Below the pieces are notes generated by a model, which searched no databases, was not told where the DNA came from, and saw only the letters and a list, made by a program, of their open reading frames with translations. This document shows positions 33,253 through 44,128 of a DNA stretch of 64,000 nucleotides, in pieces. This stretch comes from Semisulcospira habei (lineage: Eukaryota > Mollusca > Gastropoda > Semisulcospiridae): the NCBI GenBank assembly GCA_036245525.1, contig BTPG01000004.1, positions 156,400,046 through 156,464,045 of the forward strand, written 5' to 3'. A program made the translations under genes and the position numbers. Each line of letters begins with the position of its first letter. The first letter of the stretch is position 1.

Positions 33253-34998
33253 TTAGAGGAGCATGCACAGGTTGGGGGAGCGCGTTCTGCCCTGCTTCTG
33301 AATGTAGGACACCACTGTCGTGTTGTCCGAGAGGACGAGTAGCTCCTGGTGACAGAGGTGAGCTTCCCACGCCATGAGGGCTTGCCAGACCACTTGCAGC
33401 TCCAACCAGTTGATGTGTTTGTCCACCAGGTCCGGAGGCCAGGGGCCGGACGTCGTGAGGAACCGCGGTAGTAGGTCCAGGCTGACCGAGAAGTCTCCGG
33501 GCTGCACGGCGGCCCTCAGGGCCCTGGCGGTCTCCATACGAAAGGTTGGAGCCGTGATATGCTTGTTCAGAGCCAAGAGATCAATGACGGGTCGCCACTT
33601 TCCGCCTGGCTTTGGCACGATGAAGAGGCGGCTGTAGAAGGCTGGGGAGTCAGGGCGACGCACTACCTCCATGGCGGCCTTCTGCAGAAGGGAGGCGACC
33701 TCTCCGCGCAGGGCGGAGGCCTTGAGCTGGTTGCTTGGAATATCGGTCCAGAGAGGGGAGCATGGTAGTGGCGGAGGTGAGCGAAAAGAAACTCGGAGGC
33801 CGTCGATGATGGTGGAGCGTATCCAGGGGACGTTGGGAAACAGCGAGCGCCACCTCTCGCTGTAGAGGGCTAGCCTCCCGCCAACAGGACACCCCAGAGC
33901 GGTCAGCGGGGGCTGAGGAGGGGAGAAGTCAGGGGGCCCACCCGCGCGCAGGGCGGCGGGCAGGGCGGGGGCAAGGGACCGAGCAGGTCTGGACCGGCCG
34001 AAGGAGGGCATCCGCTGGAGGGCCCGAGAGCGTGCAGGAGCGAAAGCTGAGGAGGGTCTTGACGTCCGCAGGGTGCGACCCACGACTTTGCGGGCAGCCT
34101 GAAAGCACAGGGGGGGGGGAGGGGGGGGGAGGCAGTGTTGCGAGGCCAGCGGTCGGAGTTGGCGTCCTTCACCGACTTCCACGAGTCGCCGAAGAGGAGT
34201 GGACCTCCAAGGGGGGGCGCGACGCAGCTGAGTATGCAGATCAGGGGGCATCCCACGGCAGGCTTGAAGCAAGGAATCCCAACGCATCAGGTCGCAATTG
34301 GCGGCGGCTGCCATGGCGTTGATCGAAGAATGGTATGCCGCCCGGTTGGCCACTTCCGCGAGAGCGAGGAGGTCTCCTAGGAGGGGCATGACCAAGGGAT
34401 GCCAGGCGTCCTCTATGCGGCGAACGAAGGCTTGGGTCAGAAGCTCCAGGAATACCAAACAGGCCACGGTGTTACGGACGAGGGTCGCAGTCCTATCCAA
34501 GCCTCGAGGGAAGGAACGCTTCAGCTGAGCAGGGCCTCCCGCTTGCGCCAAGGCCGGAGGGTCCAATGGAGGGAGAGAGGAGGAAAACGACTGGGAATGG
34601 CCTGCGTACCAGTCGTGGTGGAAGGTGATGTCAAGTCCAGCCGGCCATCTACAGTCCGAGAAGTAATCGGAGTCGCGGGCGGTGGCTTGCTGGAGGTGGG
34701 TGGAGAAAGCATCTCGCAGGTCCTTGAAGCCGGGTGGCTGGGGGAGGGACTTGAACTTCTTCACCTGACGGCCTGCATCGACGAATGCGGAGACCTTCCT
34801 CTTGAGGGGGTGGGACGGGGGGGGGGGGGGGGGGGCAGGTGTCCGCAGGCTGGGCTGCTGCGATGAGCCGAGAGACTTCGTCGAGGGCCAGCAGTGTCTC
34901 CGCGCGAGAAGCCGACGGTAACCTAGGGTAGTCGGGGTCATCGAGGGGCGAAGGCGAGCGGCTGTCGACGTCGCCCAGGGCGGAGAGAGAGTCCTCAA
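33253..34998 (-). pseudogene. DIRS B gag C-terminus fused to RT start and RNase H
   Basis: An open frame of 581 codons runs through gag (SLPQPPGFKDLRDAF, ANRAAYHSSINAMAAAANCD), into the RT start (FIVPKPGGKWRPVIDLLALN, FSVSLDLL) and then straight into RNase H (HINWLELQVVWQAL, LLVLSDNTTVVSYIQKQG). The RT segment with the YLDD box, present in element A between these points, is missing. The frame is nevertheless open through the junction. Confidence 0.85.
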
Positions 34999-35007
34999 GA
35001 AGCAAAC

Positions 35008-35940
35008 TCAGGGCCTCATCATCCTTGGGGTGGGAGGGCGGGTGGGTAGAGACCTCAGCAGCAGGGACCCGACGAGCAGGCAAACGGTTATCCCGCGGCG
35101 AACGGCTATCCAGCGGGAAGCCGTGCCACCGGCGAGGTGGCGACGAATGAAGCGAGGAGCAGCAAGGCGATGGGGAACTGTTGCATGGCGGCCGTCTGTC
35201 ATGGGGGGAGTGACTACGATGCCGGGAGCGGGGTCGACGATCCTGCACAGGCGAGCTCCTAGTGGGGCACCTCCGGGGCGAAGTCGACGGGCAGCGAGGT
35301 GAGGGAACAGAACGTCAGGAAGGAGCACGAAACCAAGTGGAGCGCGATGAGGACGAGGAGGGTCGGGGGTTGCGTCCGCTATCGTGGTGCGTGGTCCTGT
35401 CCTTCCGAGGGCGCTTGGACGAGCGAGAGTGTCTGGAGCCGGTGGCGGAATGGGAGGAGTCCGGTCCGTGACTGGTCTTCGAACGTCGGGACACAAGTCT
35501 CTGCTGGCCGGGCTCAATGAGGCGGGCGCTCTGCCGGCTATTTGACCCCTCGTAGGAGTCAGCGGGTTTTTCGAGGAGAGACATACCAGGAATGCCAGTT
35601 GATAAGGTACGGCGCAAATCGCGACGCTGCATGCCGGGCTCAGTGAGGCGGGCACTCTGCCAGCTATTTGACCCCTCGTAAGAGTCGGCGGGCTTGGCAG
35701 TGGGTGAAGTCCTGTTGTACGCACTGAGCGTGTGTGTCCAACGTGTCGTCCGTTCCAAAAGGCCGGGTCGGGATCGTGCAGTCACTTCTCCGGAAGCAGA
35801 GGGGGGTGGCAAGGGAGCCAGTCGGTCGCTAGCTGGCGTCGGGCGCTCGCGCCGGTAGAAACTCCACAGGTGAGACCACCGCAGCTCGGGCCAGGACGAG
35901 CAGATATCACAGGAGTGGAAGTCACCACACTAGGAGCATG
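35008..35940 (-). pseudogene. DIRS B gag, N-terminal region
   Basis: The Cys-rich module reads SCDICSSW..LRWSHLWSFYRRER (35860-35930), with one stop just upstream. A directly repeated segment follows (KPADSYEGSNS..QSARL..EPG, twice, about 35500-35720), and then a Ser/Arg-rich region. The same module occurs in elements A, C and D. Confidence 0.7.
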
Positions 35941-36022
35941 TAAGCACCTGGGAGCTGCAACCCAAATGAGGCATGCTAGGTGACCGAGCCTGGGCACCTG
36001 AGAGTACAACAGGAGCGCAAAA

Positions 36023-36390
36023 GGTGCCTCTGGCCGAATCAGCTGCAACACATGTCCAACACAACATGCTAACGGCGAGGGTACAAGGAGCCCCGCCAAG
36101 CTAAGACGAGCATCGGGCGCACAATGGTACAATAAAGTACAAGCGAAACAAAGTGCCTCTGAACGCAGCTGGTGCCAAACACACGCTAACGGCAAGGGCA
36201 CGAGGTGCCCCGCCAAGCTAAGACGAGAGTCGGGCGCACAAAGGTACAATAAAGTACAAGCGAAATGAAGCGCCTCTGAACAAAGCTGGCGCTAACTACC
36301 CGCTAATGGCGAGGGCACGAGGGGCCCCGCCAAGCTAAGACGAGCGTCGGGTGCAAAGGAACATGAAGTACGAGTGAAAAACGAAACGCC
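36023..36390 (-). repeat. Three to four tandem copies of a 117-130-bp unit in the DIRS B 5' region
   Basis: The unit contains 'ccccgccaagctaagacgag' and 'gtacaataaagtacaagcg'. Units start near 36023, 36153, 36270 and 36387 (partial). On the - strand they read a repeated RLSLAG..VP.PLAC. Confidence 0.85.
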
Positions 36391-36803
36391 CCAGACGCAG
36401 CTGAGGGCTGTTACCGCTACCTTACCTCTCAGACAAAGCACTCACAGTGTGAAAGCAGGGGAGGGTCCCAACCTAGACAGCCGCAAAGACCGGGCCACAC
36501 CAGGCAGGCCCAGGAGAGGCAAAACGGTAGCACAAGCAACGAAGCCCAGAAAGAAGAGGCAGTGGAGAAGCTCCAAAGTCCGAATGAGCGCAAGCAAGAA
36601 GACCGGGCGAAAACGGTCGCAGCAAACACAATAGAGTCCAAGGCCAACGCTGAACACGTCTTCATAGCGCGAGCTAAGTAGAACGACTGGTTGGTACACC
36701 CGTGACCTGGAACCGGTAGGGCAGGGACGGGAGACAACTCTCGGCCCCTCTGGGGGTTCCCCGAGTGCCTCCCGGGTTGTGTGGTAACACAACGGGTTCT
36801 TAG

Positions 36804-37650
36804 TTAAACTTCAGTTAAACGAGGGCAAGACAGAAGCTCTTCTTGTCAGTGCCTGTCAACTGCTGCCCAATTCTCATGACTCTATGCGCATTTGTGACGC
36901 ACCTATTCCATTTTCTGATTCAGCTCGCAATCTTGGCGTTTTTCTTGATAAAGATCTTCAAATGAAGGAGCATGTAAATCATGTCTGCAAACTTGCTTTT
37001 CTGGAATTAAGACGCAGCAGTTCTATCCTTCATTACCTCACTACTGAAGCTACCACAAAACTGGTCGTCTCTTTAGTCTTGTCCCACATTGATTACTGTA
37101 ATGCCCTCTTAGCTGGCCTCCCTCAGTTTCTCATTCAGAAATTGCAGCGAGTTCAGAATTGTGCTGCACGTCTCATCGCCTGCGCCTCACAGCATCAGCC
37201 CATCACTCCTATTCTGAGACAACTTCATTGGCTGCCAGTCAAACAACGAGTCTCGTACAAAATCGCCTGTCTGTGCTACAAAGCTATTAACTATTCTACC
37301 CCTACCTATCTCGCTGATCTTCTTCAACTATACACTCCCTCCTGCTCCCTCCGTTCAAGACGGCGCCTTCTCAGAGTCCCGCTCTTCAAATACAAAACCA
37401 GAGGTGACCATTGTTTTGCATTGTTCACTGCCTTTAAATCTGCCCTAAAGACCCACCTGTTCAATACCCCAATGTAGCTCAGTTTTTTGTCATTATGCAC
37501 CTGTGTGTGTGCGTGTGTGTGTGTGCGTGTGTATTGCAGAATCCATTGTTTCTCTGGTTTTATGACCCCCTCCACTCCCACTCTTTATTTGTAAAGCGCT
37601 TAGAGCTTATTTAAGGATACGCGCTATATAAGTAGCCATTATTATTATTA
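36804..37650 (+). mobile_element. L2/CR1-like LINE fragment inside DIRS B
   Basis: It starts mid-ORF (KLQLNEGKTEALLV), contains LGVFLDKDLQM, HIDYCNALLAGLP, HWLPVKQRVSYKIACL, then a stop. The 3' UTR has a GT run (37499-37535), 'gcgctatataagtagcc' and an ATT trinucleotide tail. The WNSLP block is deleted. It is strongly 5'-truncated and splits 'gggttcttag|g.taaaattgag' of the DIRS terminal repeat. Confidence 0.85.
36884..37477 (+). pseudogene. C-terminal part of L2/CR1-like reverse transcriptase
   Basis: 197 open codons downstream of the RT catalytic box. Same family layout as the C-terminal third of 16355-17953, about half identical by eye. It lacks the catalytic YADD, so it is only a relic. 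Confidence 0.8.
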
Positions 37651-37721
37651 GGCTAAAATTGAGCAAGTAGTAGACACTTCCAATTAGTCATGTCATCGGT
37701 AATGTTTTTGAGGAAACAAAT

Positions 37722-38052
37722 ATGGCTGTTTTTCCATCTATTTCCTGATCTCTTATGACCCTTGACCTTTCCAAGGGATCAACCAAATTAGTATGCTTAG
37801 AAGGTCTTACCATTAGGTATCTTTGCACCAAGTTTGGGTTGGAAGTTGTGAATAGTATTTGAGAAAAAATTAATTTTGTCAAAATATGGCTATTTTTTTC
37901 CTATTTCCTCATCCCCTGTGACCTTGATCTTTGGCCTTGACGTTTGAAGACTGTGGCTTGAATAGTCTGAGAAAATGCCAACGTTAAAGTTTACCTCAGA
38001 CGATCACTGGCCCAGAACACACTCACTTTTGCTTCACAAGTGAGCCCCCAAA
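37722..38052. repeat. DR1-motif repeat copy 3, right part
   Basis: It resumes 'atggctgtttttccatc', carries TGACCCTTGACCT at 37756, and ends 'ctcacttttgcttcacaagtgagcc' like the copy at 13842-14790. Confidence 0.85.
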
Positions 38053-38164
38053 ACACTAAGTTTCAGTCATCATATGATTGTATGTGGAGAAAACATCACA
38101 TATCAACTCATAATAAATCTCTTATCATTCGGAATACACCAGTGTGAAATAAGTTTGACTAAAA

Positions 38165-38250
38165 TATTTAAAGGGTAGTGCCAGAATAGCTTGACGCCTC
38201 TAGGCGCCAAGCTATTCTGGCACAACCCTTGAACTAAAGCCATTGGTCTA
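38165..38250. mobile_element. Hairpin MITE family 'GGCGCC', copy 6
   Basis: 'aagggtagtgccagaatagc' and 'cttgacgcc' mirrored around 'tctaggcgccaag'. Confidence 0.8.
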
Positions 38251-38745
38251 TATCTTTTTCTGTAAGTACTGTAATGTAGCTTGCATATTGCAGTGGAAGC
38301 TTTTAGCCTCAATATGATATGGGTTAATCATACTGCGAATTATTTTCTAAACCAGTATTCTCATTCATTTATGCATTCATGCTGTCGACCCACACATTTG
38401 ACAACAAACTCACACAAAAGGTCACACTAAAATGTACCTGCTCCAAAATCATGCTCTCATTTGACAGATCACATGCCAGATTTATCAACTTTGTTAAGAA
38501 TCTCTTCAAGACCCAAAATTTTTCCTGTTATGTGAATTGTTTGATTGCATCCTCAATTCCAAAAGCTTTCCCTCAGTCTTGTTCTATGCCATAAACAATA
38601 CACCGTGTAACTCACAGAGCCCTGATATTCTGGAACTGTTTATATGCTTCAGGAGATGGATCAACCATGACAGGATAAGCCATTTTGCCCCAAGGACACA
38701 TTTCCCAAATTTTGGAGGTGTCACCTAATGCCAATGAGTCAGCTG

Positions 38746-38860
38746 CCCGAGATGGATTACCATGATAATTCAAGGGTAGTGCCAAATTAGCTTGGCGCCT
38801 GATGGCGCCAATTTAATCCGGCATTGCCCTTTGATTATCATGGTCGATCCATCTCCTGTT
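38746..38860. mobile_element. Hairpin MITE family 'GGCGCC', copy 7
   Basis: 'gagatggattaccatgataa' on the left, 'ttatcatggtcgatccatct' on the right, and centre 'ggcgcctgatggcgcc'. A half copy ('aggagatggatcaaccatga') lies just before it at about 38651. Confidence 0.85.
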
Positions 38861-39528
38861 GTAGTGCTTTGGAGGTAGATGGGTAAAAGAGACAGAATTT
38901 AGGATCATGCTTTACAGCACTGTTAAAAGCTACAACAGATACTGTTGACAATGAATGTCTTTTTTTCATAGAGATCTGCAGAGCCAATACACTGTCATAT
39001 GTCATCAATAGTTATGGTCTGCTTTGACCTGTTGAGTTATTTATGAGCATACGAGTCGCTCATAACAAACCAACATTCTGCTTTTGACCTTGCCTGTATG
39101 TCTTCCAAAATTTAGAATGATCACTTTCAAGCTGCTTTTCCATGTGATGAATGTGATCCCCTTTGTCTATGTTGAGATGCCAAGTCACTGACAGACAATA
39201 CAGAGGGTCCTGACAAATGTTGAATTTTTAAGTGTGCATTTAAAGCAATTTCTTAGGCAAGTATACAGCTCATCATTCTAAACATATTCAATGTCCCAAA
39301 AGCTGAGAATCATTTCAGTATATGACAGTTTACACGACTTCTGTGTCCAAAACTGAAAAAAAAAATAAAAATCACACTGATGGAACCACACTACCTGCTT
39401 TGGCACATATCACTCAAAGAGAGAGCAAGGGTTATAAACCCACTCTGTTGCACCAAGGAATTTCCTATTGACAGCATCTTCACCAATAATAATTTCAATC
39501 CTTGTTCATCTCGTCAAAGTTTATATGC
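38861..39528. other. GTPBP2 intron sequence, nothing recognised
   Basis: AT-rich sequence without ORF, repeat or motif support. Confidence 0.5.
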
Positions 39529-39540
39529 ATTTTTTCAACA

Positions 39541-39877
39541 AAGAAGTACCCAACGGAGAAAGAAACACGCTTAGAAAAGACGGGTACAACACAATTTATT
39601 AATATTTCGGGTAAATACCCTTTGTCAAAATAGACAAACAAACAAACATAGAGATTAGCCGCTACTTATCTTCAATGGCAGAAGGAATGTGGCAACTGAA
39701 GGAGGTGACGTAAAATAAAAGAAAAGAAAAGGAAGAACAAAAGTGCGGAAAAAGTAAAAATGACGTCAACGAAAAATCGCGTAAGAGAGAGACTCGGAAA
39801 GAACCTGAACACGAGAGACAAGAGTGTGTGCAAGCACGTGCAGGAGCGAGCGAAAGAAAAGGCGTGTAGATGAGGCC

Positions 39878-39961
<84 letters not shown>

Positions 39962-40463
39962 CGAGACGGAGAGAGAGAACGAATGGGGAGTACCCTTGGG
40001 CACGAAGTAGCCTGATTTTTTTATTATTTTTTTTTTTTTTTTAATATTTTTTTTTTTCTCTCTCTCTCTCTCTCTTTCTCTGGCCTCATCTACACGCCTT
40101 TTCTTTCGCTCGCTCCTGCACGTGCTTGCACACACTCTTGTCTCTCGTGTTCAGGTTCTTTCCGAGTCTCTCTCTTACGCGATTTTTCGTTGACGTCATT
40201 TTTACTTTTTCCGCACTTTTGTTCTTCCTTTTCTTTTCTTTTATTTTACGTCACCTCCTTCAGTTGCCACATTCCTTCTGCCATTGAAGATAAGTAGCGG
40301 CTAATCTCTATGTTTGTTTGTTTGTCTATTTTGACAAAGGGTATTTACCCGAAATATTAATAAATTGTGTTGTACCCGTCTTTTCTAAGCGTGTTTCTTT
40401 CTCCGTTGGGTACTTCTTTGCATATTACACGCTTGGCAGTCACCTTTTTGGTCTGGATTGATT
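39541..40463. mobile_element. Giant palindromic retrosequence, 923 bp, one 12-bp TSD
   Basis: Arms of about 345 bp (39541-39883 and 40075-40427) are virtually perfect reverse complements. The right arm continues to the family's outer end, 'cctttttggtctggattg', which the left arm lacks. The loop holds a GA run (39884-39972) and T/CT-rich sequence. ATTTTTTCAACA flanks the whole unit (39529-39540 and 40464-40475). It shares its outer 140 bp with 2028-2300. The added inner 200 bp are non-coding. Confidence 0.85.
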
Positions 40464-40475
40464 ATTTTTTCAACA

Positions 40476-41313
40476 GTTGTTTATACAGTAGAACTTCTTT
40501 TCAACGGTCACCGGATTTTACGTTCACCTGCCGTTTACGGTCACTTTCATGATGTATGGACGATACTTACTATATAAAGTACCTGGATTGTATGGTCAAC
40601 TGCTGAACGCGGTCAACGGTCAGCATATCGGAGCCAAAAACGCAAAAATACCTGAAATTTAAGGCCACAACCAGACCGGCGCGGTAAAGTCGTCACGCAT
40701 GACTAGTCAATGACTGCTCGCTCAGCACCTTGCCAGCCGCTACACACCTTGGCAAAACTGAGCGCCGTGTCATTATGCATTGATGGGCATGTGCCATCTG
40801 CTTCACACTGGGATGACAGGCTTTATGAAAGAGACGGCATATATCAGTGGGACTGACAATTAACTGGGGGAATAGAACACCCATGTTGCAAAACGCACAT
40901 CTGCAAGAGGCATGGACTTTCACGTGCCCAGGGGCTCATGAGATTCAATGTCTGTTGACTTCATTTACCTCTGTTGTTTGTACTCTTATGTAGAATGCAT
41001 CCCATGCTCAGTTTCTCACTGTGTTTATCGACTTCCGATTTTGCAACAAATGCTCTAGTTCCAAGTCAAGTACAACTGGTTAAATCGTAAGCGGATTAAG
41101 CAGGTGTTAAAATTGGTGTCCTTACAGTCTAACTGGGCTGTGCTTAAATCACTGAAACAAAACAGATATTTTAATCAGAAGAGAGCCCTTACTGATACTG
41201 CTGTATCACTACACATGTGCAAAAACTGCAATGTCGAAAACCCCGAAAGACTGACAAAGATTTGGTTCCGTACAAACTTTTGGCCATATGTGACCTTGCA
41301 GACTGTAGCTCTA
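40476..41313. other. GTPBP2 intron, possible DNA-transposon end
   Basis: 'tacagtagaacttcttttc' at about 40485 followed by repeated 'cggtcac'/'acggtca' blocks resembles a pogo-like terminus, but no matching second end was found. Confidence 0.35.
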
Positions 41314-41397
41314 AGGCTGGTGCCAGAATACCTTGGTGCATAGGTGCCAAACTACTCTGGCACCACCCTTGAACTATCAAGGCTGATCCACATCCTG
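41314..41397. mobile_element. Hairpin MITE family 'GGCGCC', copy 8
   Basis: 'ggtgccagaataccttgg' mirrored by 'ccaaactactctggcacc'. The right end 'tgatccacatcctg' matches the family. The left outer end is missing. Confidence 0.7.
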
Positions 41398-41459
41398 TAG
41401 TAGTGTTTCTGCATTTTAATGGGCTGAAGCAAACTCACACCAGACAACTGTTCACTAAC

Positions 41460-41654
41460 CTTCTGATGACCCCACCAACAACAGTGCCCACTTGAGGCAC
41501 GGAGTACAGTTCATCGATCTGAAATTCTGTCAGGTCCTGAGTCAATCGCTCTCGCTCCAAAGTTGAGCGCTGTGGTGGAAGCACGTGCAGGAACTTCAGG
41601 ATGAGATCCAGGTTGCGTCCAGTCACGCAGGACACAGTGAATATGGGCGCAATC
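41460..41654 (-). CDS. GTPBP2: GTPBP2-like, coding exon
   Basis: Acceptor TTTTCACAG before 41654 and donor GTTAGT at 41459. It encodes IAPIFTVSCVTGRNLDLI, FLHVLPPQ, LTQDLTEFQIDELYSVPQVG and TVVGGVI. Family residues at these points are TPIFTLSSVSGESLDLL, LTEFQVDEIYTVPEVG and TVVGG: the end of the GTPase domain and the start of the beta-barrel. The first G completes Arg with the exon ending at 63321, so no exon is missing across the 21.7-kb intron. Confidence 0.92.
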
Positions 41655-41805
41655 CTGTGAAAAGTTTAACTGTGCATAGAAATTATTGCAGCTACCAACA
41701 CAGGAACTGTCTGACCAAATGTTAGACCAAAAATTAATCATCAAAGTACAACTAATAAAAAGATTTAATATTCTGTGCCAGGAAAGGTTTATGATTTATG
41801 ATGGG

Positions 41806-42220
41806 GCGGTCCGTGGCGCAGTGGTTAAGGCGCCTGCCACCAATGCTAAAGGTGCGAGGTTCGATTCCGGGTTCCGGAGTCGGATTTTTCTCCTCTAGTA
41901 AGTGTCACCGTTAATTCGGGCGGACCGTCAGGGGTTCTTTCTCCGGGTACTCCGACTCTTCCTCCCCCTCCACTTTGGTATCAGTTTCAGCCAACTTAAT
42001 AATAAATTTCAAATACAAAACGATTTCCAAATACCGTCAGTAGCTCGCTTGAGCTTGCCCTTAGCACCACGTGAATGTTCTGTGTTTACGTACAGTGTGT
42101 GAGTGAATGCGTGTGATTCACGTGAGCGTGCTTGTTGGGTTCAGTTCGCGGCTACATTCTGCGCATTGAGTTATATTATAAATATGAGAAATGCGCCATA
42201 TAAATGCTATGCATTATTAT
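41806..42220 (+). mobile_element. tRNA-derived SINE
   Basis: The 5' head is tRNA-like: an A-box-like TGGCGCAGTGG at 41814-41824 and a B box GGTTCGATTCC at 41858-41868, 34 bp apart. A body of about 300 bp follows, and the tail 'gcgccatataaatgc' plus 'attattatt' resembles the 3' end of CR1/L2 LINEs, which probably mobilised it. No clear target duplication. Confidence 0.88.
41814..41868 (+). promoter_or_regulatory. Pol III internal promoter (A and B boxes) of the SINE
   Basis: A-box-like TGGCGCAGTGG and B box GGTTCGATTCC match RNA polymerase III consensus boxes with tRNA-like spacing. Confidence 0.8.
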
Positions 42221-42221
42221 T

Positions 42222-42271
42222 TACAAGAATGGCAAAGCTAGTATGGCTCATGTATAATCCACATAATAAAT
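42222..42271. repeat. DR1-motif repeat copy 4, left end
   Basis: 'aagaatggcaaagctagtatggctcatgt' is the diverged start of the family. The remainder continues at 62557 beyond DIRS C. Confidence 0.6.
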
Positions 42272-42617
42272 ATGTATTTTTTTCTAAAATGTATTTTTTG
42301 AAAATACTTATCGATGGCATTACTATATGGAAGGTACACAACGTACCGATTTCAGCCTAAGAATCTGTTGTGTATAACATACACAACCAGGAAGGCGACT
42401 CTATGGAGTCGTTACCAAGAAACCCTGAGTAACCTCCCTTCCCTCCCTATCCGGTCACATGTGCAGTGGTGCCATGCCAGTCGAACGCTTAGCGCTCCGG
42501 GGGCAAGTGGGGTGGGGGGGGGGGTCCGAGTAATGCCATCAGTAAAAAAAAAATTCTAAAAAATACATTTTAGATAAAAATACATTTGTTTCCTCAAAAT
42601 CCATACCGATGGCATTA

Positions 42618-43680
42618 CTATATCATGGAAGAATAGCAAAAAGAAGGTGAGCGCCGGCCCCCCCTCCCAAAAAAACCCAAAAAAACCCCCAAACAAACCT
42701 GCCACTGCAAAAACTTAGCGCAGCCCGTGAGGGGCAACCTCCCGACGATTTCAGCTAAGCGTGACCTATGGCGCCTGAGGTGCCGGTAGGGAGTGCTGTG
42801 CCGCCGCGAAGTCCCCCACCCAAGCCAGGTTCCCCCACTGGCCCGAGAGGTCCCTGAGGCAGAAGCGGGTAAAGGTGGAATCTGCCCGCCACCCGACACA
42901 ATGTCTCTCACGGCGCCGTCGCAGTCAAACGCGACGCTCGTGGAGACCGCTCGGACGTTGTGCTTCCGGATATGCAGCCTCTTAGCCCCCTCTGGGGTGA
43001 GGCTCCCGTATGCAGATGGGATGAGCCCGCGCAGCCACAAGGAGATCGCCTGCGCAGATATAGGGTCCCCGCCGGGGGAGAATGGCAGGAAGAGGCGGGT
43101 CCAGCCACGCTGGAAGGCTTCGTCCTGCGCAGGTAGACTCGCAGCGCCCGGACCGGGCCCTGATGGCGGGTGTCTTGGGTCTGGTCAGGTCCCCTTAGTG
43201 GGTGGGGTAATACTGTGGCCCTGGCCAAGGGGAGCCGATTCTTCGCCAAGAAGGCGGGGCTTGTTAGGAAATGCACGGAGCCATACGACCTGTGCCGTAG
43301 CAAGGGCAGAGGCTTGAACCTGCTTGAATTCAGTCAGGTAAGGAGCCAGGGGAGGTTCCAGCGAGTGCGGAACTGGTTGCCGGAGCTCGAAATGGCGCAT
43401 CAGGTCCGAGAGGTCCTGGCACGCTCCAGGGTCCGCGCAGCACAAATGGCGGTATGTGCCTGCCACCATGGAAAGGTATCCCCGGATGGTGATAGGGGCC
43501 AGGTTCTTCTCTTGAAATAGCCACAGGAAGAACTCGGCTAGTTGGGGCAATGTCAGCGCAGTGGGGGAGAGGCGTCCCGACTCGCACCATTCCCGGAAGA
43601 CTCGCCACTTCACCTCGTACACCCGGCAGGTGGAAGATCTGCGGGCCGAAGCAATAGCCTTCACTGCCGCACGCGAGAAA
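42618..43680 (-). pseudogene. DIRS C tyrosine recombinase
   Basis: It keeps LPQLAEFFLWLFQEKNLAPI and RKHNVRAVSTS (H-x-x-R) but has lost the SRVSELHAL block with the first catalytic Arg (it reads LATAQVVWLRAF). The C-terminal Tyr region is frameshifted. It cannot be active. Confidence 0.8.
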
Positions 43681-44128
43681 CCTCTTGCGGAGAGGCCTTG
43701 CCGCACAACCTCCCTGCGTGTAAGAGGAGCCGCTCCGGGCACGGGTGAAAGAGCTTCTGCCTGGGCTGCTTCAGCATCATGTGGGGGGTGGGCAAGGGTG
43801 GGGGAGGGTCCGTGGCGAGGCTGAGGAGATCGGTGGTCTAGCTCCTGTTTCAGCTGAACGGCATGAGGAGAAGGATTGCGTTGCAGTCCCTGAGCATCAG
43901 CAAGACCTTGGGCACTAGCACAGTCGGAGGGTATGCGTAGGCCACGAGGCCCTCCCAAGAGACGGAGAGAGCGTCCACCGCCCATGCGAGGGGGTCCGGG
44001 AAGGGGGAGACGAAGATGGGTAGCTGTCAATTCCATCGAGTCGCTAACAGGTCGAGCATCGGGGTCTCCCAGTGCACGCAAATCAGATGGAAGATCTCCA
44101 GACTCAGCGACCACTCGGTGTGCAGGAG

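Larger units (their letters stand above)
31258..37721 (-). mobile_element. DIRS-type retrotransposon B, RT core deleted
   Basis: Inverted terminal repeats of about 165 bp (31290-31460 against 36680-36803 continued at 37651-37700), a short internal complementary region (about 31515-31575) and a recombinase at 31680-32634 identify a DIRS element. The empty site is visible in the repeat family: 'gtcaaaat|atggct'. A LINE fragment (36804-37650) was later inserted into its 5' terminal repeat. The coding region is broken and lacks the RT palm. Confidence 0.9.

Noticed and set aside
39824..40015. Glu/Arg-repeat ORFs around the GA-rich loop
   Set aside because: Translation of a GA microsatellite inside the palindromic retrosequence.
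40485..40620. Full pogo-like DNA transposon starting CAGTAGAAC
   Set aside because: Only one end-like sequence was found, with no matching inverted end or TA-flanked partner.
41814..41868. Genuine tRNA gene
   Set aside because: A and B boxes are good, but no anticodon arm or 3' acceptor pairing follows, and the sequence continues into a SINE body.
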